From: Priapulus caudatus
Lineage: Eukaryota; Priapulida; Priapulimorpha; Priapulimorphida; Priapulidae
DNA length: 24,505 bases
Reading direction: 5' to 3'
Assembly (NCBI RefSeq): GCF_000485595.1
Contig: NW_014578899.1
Coordinates: 21,561-46,065 of the forward strand
The first letter of the stretch is position 1, and the number at the start of each line of letters is the position of its first letter. Below are positions 7,806 through 16,814 of the stretch, piece after piece. Made by a program: the position numbers and the translations under genes. A model generated the notes under the pieces. The model did no database searches, was not told the DNA's origin, and worked only from the letters and a program-made list of their open reading frames with translations.

Positions 7806-7896
7806 TACACTAACCCTAACACAAACCCTAGCTCTAGCCCTAACCCTCATCCTAACCCTAACCATATCACTACCCCCAAACCTAACGCTAACCCCA
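7806..7896 (+). repeat. Interstitial telomere-like tract (CCCTAA), degenerate
   Basis: CCCTAA-type hexamers with variants, ending 25 nt from the splice donor of ODC exon D. It opens with ACACTAACCCTAAC and ACAAACCCTAGC, the same phrases as the tract at 1515. The two tracts thus border the retroelement-filled part of the intron. Confidence 0.9.
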
Positions 7897-7921
7897 TCGT
7901 CGCGTCTATGGCGCCACCTAC

Positions 7922-8056
7922 CTGACCCCGATGACGTCAAGGTTCAGCTGGCGGGCGACGGTAAGAAGGTGTCGTGTGTCGTGCAGGGACGCGCCGTACT
8001 GACAGTTCACCTTGTACAGAGCGCCGCGGTCATCACACGCTATACGGAGAATCAAC
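7922..8056 (-). CDS. ODC: Ornithine decarboxylase, exon D
   Basis: The minus-strand translation LILRIACDDRGALYKVNCQY followed by GASLHDTRHLL and LNLDVIGV aligns with the animal ODC segment LRIATDD...LSVKFGAT...LNIDVVGVS. This is part of the barrel domain between the lysine and histidine motifs. The exon is 135 nt: one base, 44 codons, two bases. Acceptor ATTACTGCTAG (AG at 8058-8057); donor AG-GTAGGT (GT at 7921-7920). The last two bases AG plus the C of exon E give the conserved Ser of GVSFHVGSG. The first base G completes AGG (Arg) with the AG ending exon C, giving PAAR-LILRIA. The 3' intron to exon E is 6499 nt and filled with mobile elements. Confidence 0.92.
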
Positions 8057-8069
8057 CTAGCAGTAATAG

Positions 8070-8425
8070 ATAGGTAGCAACAGATAGGCAGTAATAGATA
8101 GGTAATAAGAGGTAAGTGGTAAGTGATAGGTAGCGAGGTAGAAGTAAGAGACAAGTAGCAATAGAGAGATAGTCATAGGTAGGTATTAAGAGAAAGGTAG
8201 TAAGGTAGTGGTAGGAGTCAGCTAGTAAGAGATAGGTAGTAAGGTAGTGGTAGGAGTCAGGTAGTAAGAGATAGGTAGTAAGGTAGTGGTAGGAGTCAGG
8301 TAGTAAGAGATAGGTAGTAAGGTAGTGGTAGGAGTCAGGTAGTAAGAGATAGGTAGTATAAGGTAGTGGTAGGAGTCGGGTAGTAAGAGATAGGTAGTAA
8401 GGTAGTGGTAGAAGTCAGGAGGAGA
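8070..8425. repeat. 39-bp minisatellite, first array
   Basis: Units beginning GGTAGTAAGAGATAGGTAGT and ending GGTAGTGGTAGGAGTCA, with about six clear 39-bp copies (from about 8185) and a more degenerate start. On the minus strand it is pyrimidine-rich and abuts the exon D acceptor, so it supplies the polypyrimidine tract. The same family recurs at 11080-11700 and 19388-19700. Confidence 0.9.
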
Positions 8426-8733
8426 GAGGCAAATGAAGGGAGAAGAGAAGCGAGGTGAGAGGGGAGGGGGCCGATCTCACAGGACACGGTGTGACCAGTG
8501 TAAATTACGGAGTCGTTAAAACTCGGACACGATATGATTTCTAAAGACAATGAAACGCAGAGCGTTGGGAAAAAAGCCGTCACTTCACACACACTCACGC
8601 CTGGGGCTCTTAATTTTTTGATTACGATATTTTTCTTACATTTTTCTACATTTTTACCTCCCCCCACTTCTTTCCGGAAGACACAACACTGTGAGTAAAC
8701 TTGCGTTTATAGAGGGGCAGCGATCGCTCTCAC
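8426..8733. other. Intron sequence between ODC exons B and D
   Basis: GA-rich start, then mixed sequence with a T-rich part near 8610-8660. A degraded copy lies at about 13030-13370. No gene seen. In the intact gene order exon C should lie in this interval but is missing here. Confidence 0.5.
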
Positions 8734-8826
8734 CGTAAAAGGCTCGACTAGGGCATTTTCTGCCGCCATTCTCTGTACTTCCTGCGACAGTTCTCCAGCA
8801 TCCATGAGCGACAGAAATGCATCATC
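8734..8826 (-). CDS. ODC: Ornithine decarboxylase, exon B (just upstream of the PLP lysine), one base short
   Basis: The minus strand has a good acceptor (GTCGTTTACTAG, AG at 8828-8827) and donor (GTGAGA, GT at 8733-8732). The frame opens DDAFLSLMDAGELSQEVQRM and ends ALVEPF, matching the ODC stretch DAFYVADLGDILKKH...VTPFY that precedes AVKCN. As written, 93 nt end in TTT ACG. Joining in phase to exon C (which starts CG GTG AAG TGT) needs 94 nt, and the missing base falls at a four-A run (8737-8740 on the plus strand). Either a homopolymer error or a real frameshift is present. The order DDAF...VEPF(Y)A then VKCN is what the family predicts. Confidence 0.65.
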
Positions 8827-8945
8827 CTAGTAAACGACAGACAGAAACTCAACGCGGCGTGCCCCGAGTGAGTTGAAGGCTCCGGAAATGGCGCGGGGGG
8901 CGTGACGTTGAGACGCGACAAGCATTTATAGAGGCTAGAAGTAGT
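8827..8945. other. Intron flank shared by several locus copies
   Basis: The acceptor-side sequence (ACGACAGACAGAA, CGTGCCCCGAG) and CATTTATAGAGGCTAGAAGTAG are repeated near 13540-13690, 16040-16075 and 17865-17990. This marks the same module in each copy. Confidence 0.6.
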
Positions 8946-10316
8946 GATTTATTGTACATCACTCGTGCTTTATTGTACATCACTCGTGCTTTATTGTACA
9001 TCACTCGTGCTTTATTGCTACATCACTTCGTGTTTATTGTATATACTCGGGCTGTATTGTACATCACTCGTGCTGTATTGTACATTCACTCGTGCTTTAT
9101 TGTACATCACTCGTGCTTTATTGTACATTAAACTTCGTGGCTTTATTTGTACATCACTCGCTGCTTTATTGTACATCACTCGTGCTTTATTGGACATCAC
9201 TCGTTGCTTGTTATGTAACGTCACTTCGTGCTTTTATTGTACGTGCACTCGTGCTTTATTGATACATCCTCGTGCGATATTGTACCACTCACTTCGTGCT
9301 TTAGCCTCCCCCCTCACACCTCCACCTCGCTCCCCTTATTCCGTACATCACTCGTGCTCTTATCTCGCTCCACACCCCCTCACCTCCCCGCTCTCTCTCA
9401 CTCCCCCTGTAATCACTCGTGCTTTAGTGTGACATCACTCGTGCTTTATTGTACGTCACTCGTGCTTTATTGTATATCAACTTCGTGCTTTATTGTCATC
9501 ACTCGTGCTTATTGTACATCACTCGTGCTTTATTTGTACATCACTCGCATCTTTATTTACATCACTTCGCTGCTTTATTGTACATCACTCGTTCCTTTAT
9601 TGTCCATCATCGTGCTTTATTGTACATCACTCGTGCTTTATTGTACGTCACTCGTGCTTTATTGTACATCACTCGTGCTTTATTGTACATCACTCGTGCT
9701 TTATTGTACATCACTCGTGCTTTATTGTACATCACTCGTGCTTTATTGTACATCACTCGTGCTTTATTGTTACATCACTCGTGCTTTATTGTACATCACT
9801 CTTTCCATGCTTTATTGACATCACTCGTGCTTATTGCACATCACTCGTGTTTTAGGTTGTACATCACTCGTGCTTTATTGTTACATCACTCGTGCTTTAT
9901 GTATTATCACTCGTGCTTTATTTAGCATCACTCGTGCTTGATTGTACATTTCACTCGTGCTTTATTGGACATCACTCGTGCTTATATTGTAACATACTCG
10001 TGCTTTATTGTACGTCACTCGTGGCTTTAGTGCGTACATCACTCGTGCTTTATTGTACATAACTCGTGCTTTATTGACATCACTCGTTTTTGCTTGGGTT
10101 TTTATTGGTACATCACTCGTGCTTTATGTGTACATCACTCGTGCTTATTGTACATCACTCGTGTTTTATTGTACATCACTCGTGCTTTATTGTACAGCAT
10201 CGTGCTTTATTGTACATCACTCGTGCTTTTATTTGTATATCACTCGTGCTTTATTGTCCATCACTCGTGCTTTATTGTATATCACTCGTGCTTGTATTGT
10301 ACACCACTCGTGCTTT
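8946..10316 (+). repeat. 21-bp minisatellite, first array
   Basis: About 65 units of a 21-bp repeat (TTATTGTACATCACTCGTGC plus T). Units near 9650-9770 are perfect, while others carry single-base insertions and deletions or longer interruptions (9300-9420 is CT-rich). The unit is a multiple of three and has no stop in any plus frame, so long repetitive reading frames arise in all three. These are not genes. It occupies the intron between ODC exons A and B. Confidence 0.95.
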
Positions 10317-10508
10317 GAGAGAGAGAGAGATGATGTAGAGAGAGATGGATGAGGAGAGATGAGAGAAGAGAGAGAAAGCCGGAAGAGTGAGAGAAAGAGA
10401 GAGGAGAGCGAGCGAGAGAGAAGGAGAGAGAGAAAGAGATAGAGAGAAAATAGGTAGAGAGCGAGGAAGTTGAGAGAAGAGAGAAGAGAGAGTAGAGAGA
10501 GAAAAAGC
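10312..10508. repeat. GA-rich simple sequence
   Basis: Almost pure purine GAGA tract with interruptions. A related cleaner tract at 16270-16500 stands next to the matching module. On the minus strand it is CT-rich. Confidence 0.9.
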
Positions 10509-11050
10509 TTCGTCATCGCGTATACACTTTTCTTTGTGTTCCATGGTACGGATATAATAACCTCTTATACACAGCCATCCGTGCGATATGCCAGAGGCCA
10601 CGATGCCAGATGTCCTACAGGTAGTCTTACCTTTTAGACTTTTGCTCGTTGGCGGCTAAACAGAATTTTCTGTCGCTCAAGTTATGAGAGAGCAAAATTG
10701 AGTAAGGATTTCGTCATCGTAACTTTACGATGCGGATCTGTCTACGATCTAATAGAAAAGGTTTATGATAAGAATAATTTTAGGACAATTTCTTTCTGTA
10801 AATCGCGGCCTGCGGCTGTTGTTGTTTTACCTTACCGTTTGCTGTTTTGTGATGACGCCGCCGTATGACGATCACGGGTTTGCCTTCGACATCTCCAGCC
10901 CCTCATGCTGCCTGCTACTAGCGACGTCAGATGTCCTGTGTTACAGCGGACTACAGTATTGTCAACCAATCGATGTCACGAAATAAATGGTCATAAATTG
11001 TCGTGAATCAATGTTAGTATCAATAACCGCATCGAGCGGGGAGGGAAGGG
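10509..11050. repeat. Degraded copy of the module at 16498-17024
   Basis: Collinear with 16498-17024 from GTCATCGCGTATACA to GCGGGGAGGGAAGGG, but with many single-base insertions and substitutions. It stops at the N gap, at the same point where the other copy passes into an 870-bp repeat unit. Confidence 0.85.
10836..10994 (-). pseudogene. Degraded copy of ODC exon A
   Basis: Corresponds to 16815-16970. Start codon and donor (AAACG-GTAAGG) positions are preserved, but small indels shift the frame (159 versus 156 nt, with compensating changes inside). It may be a decayed paralogue or an uncorrected noisy sequence. Confidence 0.5.
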
Positions 11051-11075
11051 NNNNNNNNNNNNNNNNNNNNNNNNN
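11051..11075. other. Assembly gap, 25 N
   Basis: Exactly 25 N. Both sides of the gap carry the same series of modules (39-bp array, exon B, 21-bp array), and the sequence on both sides is rich in single-base indels relative to the cleaner copies. Confidence 1.
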
Positions 11076-11079
11076 CCGG

Positions 11080-11700
11080 TGGCAGTAAGATGTATTGGCT
11101 GGGCTATACAGGTAGCTGGAGGAGTGGGATTGGTGTAAGATAGGTGTAACCCGGTGGGGGTAGAGTCAGGTCAGTAAGAGATGTGAGTTCAGACCCGGGG
11201 GTAAGCGTGGTAGGAGTCGGGGTGAGTACAGACGGATACTGGTGAGTGAACGTGCGTAGCATGGGGAGCGAGTCAGCGGTAGTAAGAATAGGTGTATCGT
11301 CGGTAGTGGGTGGACTAGGTGAGTCAGCCCGGGTAGTAAGAGGTCTAGGGGGTAGTCAAGGTAGTGGGGTAGGAGTGCAGGTAGTAGCACGAGAGTAGTC
11401 GAGGGTGGGGGTAGGGAGTCAGGTGTAGAGATAGGGGTAGAGTAAACGTCGGTGGGGTAGGAGTGCATGTTAGTGAAGAGATAGGGAGTACGGCGTGTAG
11501 GGTTAGGAGTCAGGTAGTAAGACGATGGAGGTAGTTAGAGGAGGTAGTAAAGTAGAGTAGGGCGTAGGAGATGAGGTATGTGAGGATATGTCGGCAGCTC
11601 GGTCAGTAGTATCGGGATTGAGTAGTGAACAGATATGTAGTATAAAGGTTGTATCGTAGAGTTAGTAGTAATGCCAGCGGTGATAGGTGGAGGTAGCGTA
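11080..11700. repeat. 39-bp minisatellite, second array (degenerate)
   Basis: Same GGTAGTAAGAGATAGG / GTGGTAGGAGTCAGG phrases as 8070-8425, but with many extra bases. From 11700 to 11880 it follows 19600-19775 (GGTATCAGT, GATATGTAGTATG, GAACGTACGCTTGTATACG). Confidence 0.8.
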
Positions 11701-11906
11701 GGTAGAGTAGTAGTAGGTATCAGTGTGTAATACAAAGGAACAGTTAATATTAAAAGGATATGTAGTATGGAGGTATGGCAATAGAAGTAGATAGTAAGAT
11801 AGATTTGAATGCGGGTAGTGGTACGAGACACGCGCTGTGCACGCATGCAGGGAACGTACGCTTGTATACGACGACAATTCAACCAACACCACTACAGCCA
11901 GCTCAC

Positions 11907-12211
11907 CAGAAGCGGACGCGGGTACAGCGCTTGACCTTGAACCAGCTCCAAGGGCTCGGTTGTCGAGGTCATGGGCATGGCGACGTGCCGCTCGCGTGCG
12001 TACGTCACGGTGCGACGCCATCTTGCACGACCTGCCCGAGAGACAATGCGTGGGCGGGGCAGGGACGGCAGTCCCCGTGAGAGAGAACGGGAGGAGATCT
12101 CTGCTTACCTGGAGCGGCGAAGCTGTGGAACGCAAGGGTCAGTCGAGTAGCGCGGTCGGGGCGTGGCGGTTAGTTGTGTTTAATGAGTACTGGCCGTTAC
12201 ACTTCACCGCG
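11907..12211 (-). pseudogene. Degraded copy of ODC exon C
   Basis: Collinear with 19816-20065: the flanking donor (GCTCACC on the plus strand), GTGCGACGCCATCTTGCAC, GTGAGAGAGAACGG and CGTTACACTTCACCG are all present. There are many insertions, and an extra block of about 25 nt near 12165-12190. Only short stretches (CKMASH) stay in frame, so no ODC protein can be read. Three-prime and 5' neighbours (39-bp array and GA-rich DNA) are the same as for the clean copy. Confidence 0.75.
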
Positions 12212-12239
12212 CTAGCGGCACAGGAGAAACATTTTACTA

Positions 12240-13030
12240 GCGAGAGAAGTGGACAAGGAGGAGGGGGAGGGGAGGGCGTAGGAGGGAGGGAGGGGAGGGG
12301 TGGAAGAGAGAGGGGGAGAGGAGAAGAGGAGGAGGATCACTTGGGGAGCTGGCAGGAGAAGCGTAATGAGCGCAGTGACGTGGGCCTTTGGTGTCTACAG
12401 TCAGCCGGCCTGCGCCCACGGGAACGGAAAGATTTACGTGGTTGGGAGAGGAAGGGGGTGGGGGGGGAGGACGGGCGAGGGGGAGGCAACGGAGAAGGGC
12501 TAGGAGGGGGTCAGGAATATGGAGGAGTCAGCGAGGATGAAGTGAGGAGGAGAGAGCCGGGGGATAGCGAGGAGGGAGGAGGCAGGAGAGGCGGTGTAGG
12601 AGGTGGGAGTTCGACTCAGTACTCGCGGGCTAGGATTGGTCCTCTTGGGGGTGTTCATACGGGTCACCGCCTGAGCACACTTAGAATACGTAGAATATTC
12701 GTTTTATGATGGAGAGGAAGGCCCGCGGCGGGGCCCGGGGAGGGCTCGGGGTGGCCTGCGGTGGGGAGTGAGGGAACGGTGCAGGAGGGAGCGACGGAGG
12801 AGCGGGGCGAGAAGCGGATGGTAGAAAGGAGGCGGAGGGAGGGCAGACCCGCCTGGTGGGCCAGCCGAGGAGCGATGGCGGCTAGGAATTGGCCGCAGGC
12901 GATGCGTGTTTGGTGTTTGTTCCGGTGCACATGGAGAGAATAGATTGTAGGGGAGGCGAGAGATAGTGTCCGAAAATGGAGGGTGAGAAGCGGGGTGAGG
13001 AGATGAGGACATGGAGGCGAGCACGAAGAG
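12240..13030. repeat. G/A-rich low-complexity region
   Basis: Purine-rich with many G-runs (12255-12300, 12455-12500, 12575-12610). It includes long frames on both strands that are products of the composition. I see no supported gene. G-runs could form quadruplexes on the plus strand. Confidence 0.75.
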
Positions 13031-13377
13031 GCCGGGGAGGTGAGGGGGAGGAGGGCGATCCACGGTCTCAACAGACACGGCGGTGACCAGTGTATAGAGA
13101 TTCGTAGCCATGTTAAATCGCGGCGGACAGCTGATATGATTACATCTAGGGCAATGACGGCCAGCCGTTGCGGAAAAAGCCGTCATTACGACACCTCACG
13201 CGGGGCTTGCTTAATTTGTTGGAAGTACGATTATTTATGGTTAATTTTTCCATTACTTTTTACCTCCCCCCCCAATTCTTTCCGGAGACCCACTGTGAGT
13301 AAGGACTTGTATGAGTCTTGTCTGCTATAGGAGGAGAGTCTGCGCTAGCTCCGGAAGGTCGCGCCGCGATCTCTCAC
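13031..13377. repeat. Degraded copy of the intron at 8460-8733
   Basis: Shared phrases: GACACGG.GGTGACCAGTGTA, AAAAAGCCGTCA, ACCTCCCCCC followed by TTCTTTCCGGA, and CTGTGAGTAA. It has many small indels relative to the left copy. Confidence 0.8.
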
Positions 13378-13532
13378 CTCCTCTGCTTTACCCGACGGAG
13401 GGCTCGCTTCGCTCGCGGCCGACATTTTCCCTCGCCGTCCTGCCTCTCTGTTAATGTTTCCACTTAGCTAGCCTTAGTACGCCGTACCAACTGCTCTCTC
13501 TCTAGATCGCGCGTGCTCGACAAAATGCGATC
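13378..13532 (-). pseudogene. Degraded copy of ODC exon B
   Basis: Acceptor (CGTTTACTAG-GA) and donor (GAGGTGAGAGATCGCG) flanks match those of 8734-8826, but the interval is 155 rather than 93 nt and the reading frame is lost. The assignment rests on flanks and position. Confidence 0.35.
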
Positions 13533-13699
13533 CTAGTAAACGCCGCCGACCTCAAGCGCGGTGCCGTGAGGTTGAGTTTGGAGGCTTGGCGGAAGTGGCG
13601 GGCGCGCGGACGCCGGCTCAGGTGTGAATGGAGCTGCGCTCACGGATCTAGGAGTCCCTGAGACGTCGACAGCAGTGGATAGATGACTCGCAAGTAGTG
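13533..13699. other. Copy of the exon B acceptor-side intron
   Basis: Follows 8827-8945 in diverged form (TAAACGCCGCCGACCTCAA, GAGGCTTGGCGGAAGTGGCG, GCAAGTAGTGATAT) and leads into the 21-bp array. Confidence 0.6.
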
Positions 13700-15130
13700 A
13701 TATCTCTGTACATCACTCGTGCTTTGTTCTGGCATATGGGATATCTCTGGTGCTTTATCTAGGTACGGTCCGACTGCGTGTTGTTTTGCTACATCACGTG
13801 GTGCGTTATGGGTGATATGTCAGTCGTGCGGTGATCCATGTACCAGTCACTGCTGCTTCTTTGTACATCACTCGTTGTTTATTGTACTCACTCGGGTGCT
13901 GTTATTGGTACATTCACTCGGGTTTATTGTGACTCATCGGTGCTTTATTTTGATCACTCGTTGCTCGAGTTGTCGGCACGTCACTCGCCGTGCTTCCCTT
14001 ATTGTAACGTCACTCGTGCTTTGTTGGCGCTCCACGGTGGCATTCGGGGCTTTCTTGTACATGAACTCGTCTTTATTGTACATCACTTCGTGCTTCAGTG
14101 TAATCACTCGTGCTTGTATTGTACATCACTCGTGCTTTTATTGGGAGACATCCTCGGCGATGCTGTTGGTTGTACATCACCGTCGGTGCTTTTAGATGTT
14201 ACTCATCGTGCTTTCGGTTGTCACGTCATCGGGTGCTTATATTGTGATATCACTCGTGCATTATTGTACATACTCGTGCTTGATTGTGACATCACTCGTG
14301 CTTTATTGTACTACACTCGTCTTTATGTGATGACATCACGTCGATGCTTTGATCTGCCCACATCGACGTGCGGTGCTGCTATTGGTAACATCGGAGCTCG
14401 GTGTCTTCCACTTGTTACGGAGCGATGCGCGTGGCCTTTAGTTGTAGCGGGGGCGTGGGCGGTGGCCTTGTATTGTACATCGTGGCTTTACCTTGTACAT
14501 CACTCGTGCGAGGGGGTTTTTGTTATAGTCACTCGTGCTTGTATGTGTACATAACTCGCTGCTTTATTGTATGCACTCGTGCGTTTATTGTACGGATCAC
14601 TGCGTGCTGTATTGTAATCCACTCGTGCGTTATTGTACATGCCTCGTGCTTTATTGTAATACTCTGTTTTCTGTGTGACATCACTCGGTGCTTTATTGCT
14701 AACATCACTCGGTTGCTTATATTGTATCGCACTCGGTGCTTTATTGTCATCACTACGTGGCTTTATTGCTACATCCACTGTGCATTTATTGTGACGATTC
14801 ACTGCTGCTGTTTTGTACAGTCACTGCGGTGCTGTATTGTAGCCGTCACTCGGCGTGCGTTAGTGGTACATCCTCGCGAAGTGCTTGTATTGACATAACT
14901 CGTGCTTTATTGTACAATGCACTCGGTGCCCTGTATTGTACCGATAGCTCGTGCCGCTTTATTGTACTCACTGTGCTTTTTGTAATACTGTGTTTTATTG
15001 ATACATCATCGTGCTTTATGTGTACATCTTCGGTGCTTTTGTGTACATCCTCGTGCATTATTGATTATCACTCTTGACCGTTTTTGTATCACAATCGTAG
15101 TCTTACTATTGTATTTCACTTCGTTCTTTG
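13700..15130 (+). repeat. 21-bp minisatellite, second array (highly irregular)
   Basis: The same unit as 8946-10316 (TTATTGTACATCACTCGTGC), but nearly every copy has insertions, deletions or substitutions, which become worse toward both ends. All overlapping reading frames here are repeat artefacts. Confidence 0.9.
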
Positions 15131-15203
15131 ATTGGTCACCCTTCGTGGCTTGTGATTCTATGTATGATATTATCCTTTTACGATTAGTATATTCGTCCGT
15201 TCT

Positions 15204-16075
15204 GGAAAGGGTTATTTTGGATTTGATTTGATTGGATCGTTTTAATTATCTGGGAACCAAGAAATACTAGATGACTTTAAAAGATTTGGAAGTGCGATTT
15301 TATTTAACTGAGAACTGGAAAGTGACACATATCTTTTAACTGGGAGAACAGGATATGGACCCCTCATTTTTGGACTCCCCCAGCGGTTTTAATAACAGAT
15401 GTGGAGATATCCAGGGAGGGTTTACGTATCTCAACCGCATCTCTTACTAACTCAGCATGTAAGCGTTCTACCTCTGTACTCTAGAATAAATTTGAGCCTA
15501 ATTCTGAAAACAACGCATCTCGACATAAAATTTACCCTCACGCCACAGCCAAACGAGCGCATTCTATCATGGCGTGATTTTTTATGTAGATTTCCGACTC
15601 GGCGACTGTTATGACGTCGTTCCGAAGTTCCAAATAAGCTTAATTTAATAATTTATTATAATTAATGATTAATGTAATCGTGGAATGATCTTCAGTTCCC
15701 TCGGCAAGCGAGGAAATGTTTCCTCTCCTTCGATCAGCCCAGCGTCCAACTCACTGCATGCATGCATGCCGATGCATCTATTAACCGAATCTAGAGATAC
15801 GAACGAAACTGTAAACTCACCGGATTCAGTCGTGCAGGTGTTCCGAAGGCAGTCGTCATCACCTGACGGCACGCGACGAATGACACGCGACAAACTAGCT
15901 CCAGCAGACGACATCACAGATGCGACACCCTCGACACACAGAGAAACAACGGAATTCTGAGCGAGAGAAAGAGCGAGAAAGAGCGCGCGCGAGAGAGAGA
16001 TGGATATATATATATACTCGACGACAAAATGCTCGTCCTAGTAGACGACAGACAGAATCTCAACGCTCGTGCCCC
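15204..16075. repeat. 870-bp direct duplication, left copy
   Basis: Nearly identical to 17026-17892 (begins GGAAAGGGTTATTTTGGATT, ends near CTCGTGCCCCG). Differences are scattered substitutions and small indels. Unlike 9-15 kb, this pair is clean. It contains the minus-strand open segment described separately. Confidence 0.9.
15669..16037 (-). other. Open minus-strand segment with an ODC exon B-like start (unassigned)
   Basis: After an acceptor identical in context to that of exon B (GTCGTCTACTAG, AG at 16039-16038), the frame starts DEHFVVEY, similar to the DDAF start of exon B. It then runs through a TA repeat and CT-rich sequence into MSSAGASLSRVIRRVPSG and CLRNTCTTESG, where a strong donor (CCG-GTGAGT, about 15814) is seen. 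The CT-rich part could instead be a polypyrimidine tract before an acceptor (CTCGCTCAG, about 15959). SRVIRRV echoes DVIRRV of exon A. It may be a rearranged ODC 5' exon. The same segment recurs in the right copy (17514-17861). Confidence 0.3.
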
Positions 16076-16077
16076 GG

Positions 16078-16270
16078 GCTATAAAAGATTTCAGCGAAAG
16101 TGCAGTCAGTGACAGAACTAATGTACTTTCGCAAAATTGAGGTTAATCTGAACATAGTTAGTAGAGGGAGTATCCCTCTACGAACTATGATCTGAAGAGA
16201 CAGGATCCCGCTCGACACACGAACAAAGTCTGTCCACGGAGAATAGCGAGAGTGAACAACGTCCATAGTG
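16078..16270 (+). mobile_element. Terminal segment of a fold-back element, with promoter-like signals
   Basis: 193-bp piece running from CTATAAAAGATTTCAGCG to GTCCATAGTG. It matches, on the opposite strand, 18893-19083 and 23058-23253 and, on the same strand, 22190-22340. It has TATA (16080-16087), an initiator-like TCAGTG (A at 16108, 28 nt from the TATA start) and a 37-nt hairpin (16153-16189). It interrupts the continuation that the right 870-bp copy has after GTGCCCCG. Confidence 0.7.
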
Positions 16271-16379
16271 AAGAGAGAGAGCGGTAGAGCGAGAGAGAGA
16301 GCGAGAACACATAGAGAGAGAGAGGAGAGAGAGAGAAAGAGGAAGAGAGAAGAGAGAAAGAGGTAGAGAGCGAGGAAGT

Positions 16380-16417
<38 letters not shown>

Positions 16418-16500
16418 TAGAGAGAAAGAGGTAGAGAGCGAGGAAGGGAGAAAGAGAGAGAGAGAGAGAAAGTGAGAAGGAGAGAGAGAGAAAGCTCGTC
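16270..16500. repeat. GA-rich simple sequence
   Basis: GAGA tract with interruptions, matching 10312-10508 in position relative to the exon A module. Confidence 0.9.
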
Positions 16501-16814
16501 ATCGCGTATACATTTTCTTCGTGTCCATGTACGATATATAACCTTCTTATACGCAGCCATCCGTGCGATATGCCAGGGGCCACGATGCCAGAATCAAAAT
16601 CCATGCCAGAGTCCTACAGGTAGTCTTACCGTTTTAGACTTTTTCTCGTGGACGGCTAACAGAATTTTCTGTCGTCAAGTTATGAGGAGGAAATTTGGTA
16701 GGATTTTTCGTCATCGTAACTTTACGATGCGTTTCTGTCTACGATCTAAGATTAATGTTAGGACTAATTTTCTTTCCGAAATCGGGCCGCTGGCTGCTTG
16801 TGTGTTTACCTTAC

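Noticed and set aside
8946-10316. CRISPR-like repeated array
   Set aside because: Units are directly adjacent with no spacers and the context is eukaryotic; it is a minisatellite.
8944-10352. Long overlapping plus-strand reading frames (up to 196 residues) rich in Tyr, Cys, Ser and His
   Set aside because: They are translations of the 21-bp tandem repeat, open in all three frames; not genes.
11837-12135. Reading the 11.9-12.2 kb ODC exon copy as a functional exon
   Set aside because: Multiple frameshifts and an extra block; only short in-frame pieces survive.
12600-12625. tRNA T-arm-like GTTCGACTC
   Set aside because: The flanking bases do not form a T stem and no anticodon or acceptor arm fits; no tRNA gene found in the window.
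11837-13186. Large open frames (290 residues plus; 135 and 160 minus)
   Set aside because: Purine-rich low-complexity sequence with few stops, overlapping a degraded ODC exon in the wrong frames; no family resemblance.
13719-15077. Long plus-strand frames up to 238 residues
   Set aside because: Same minisatellite with many indels; frame openness follows from the stop-free unit.
16060-16604. Leu/Ser-rich minus-strand frames of 139 and 166 residues
   Set aside because: Reverse reading of GAGA simple sequence plus the fold-back terminal repeat.
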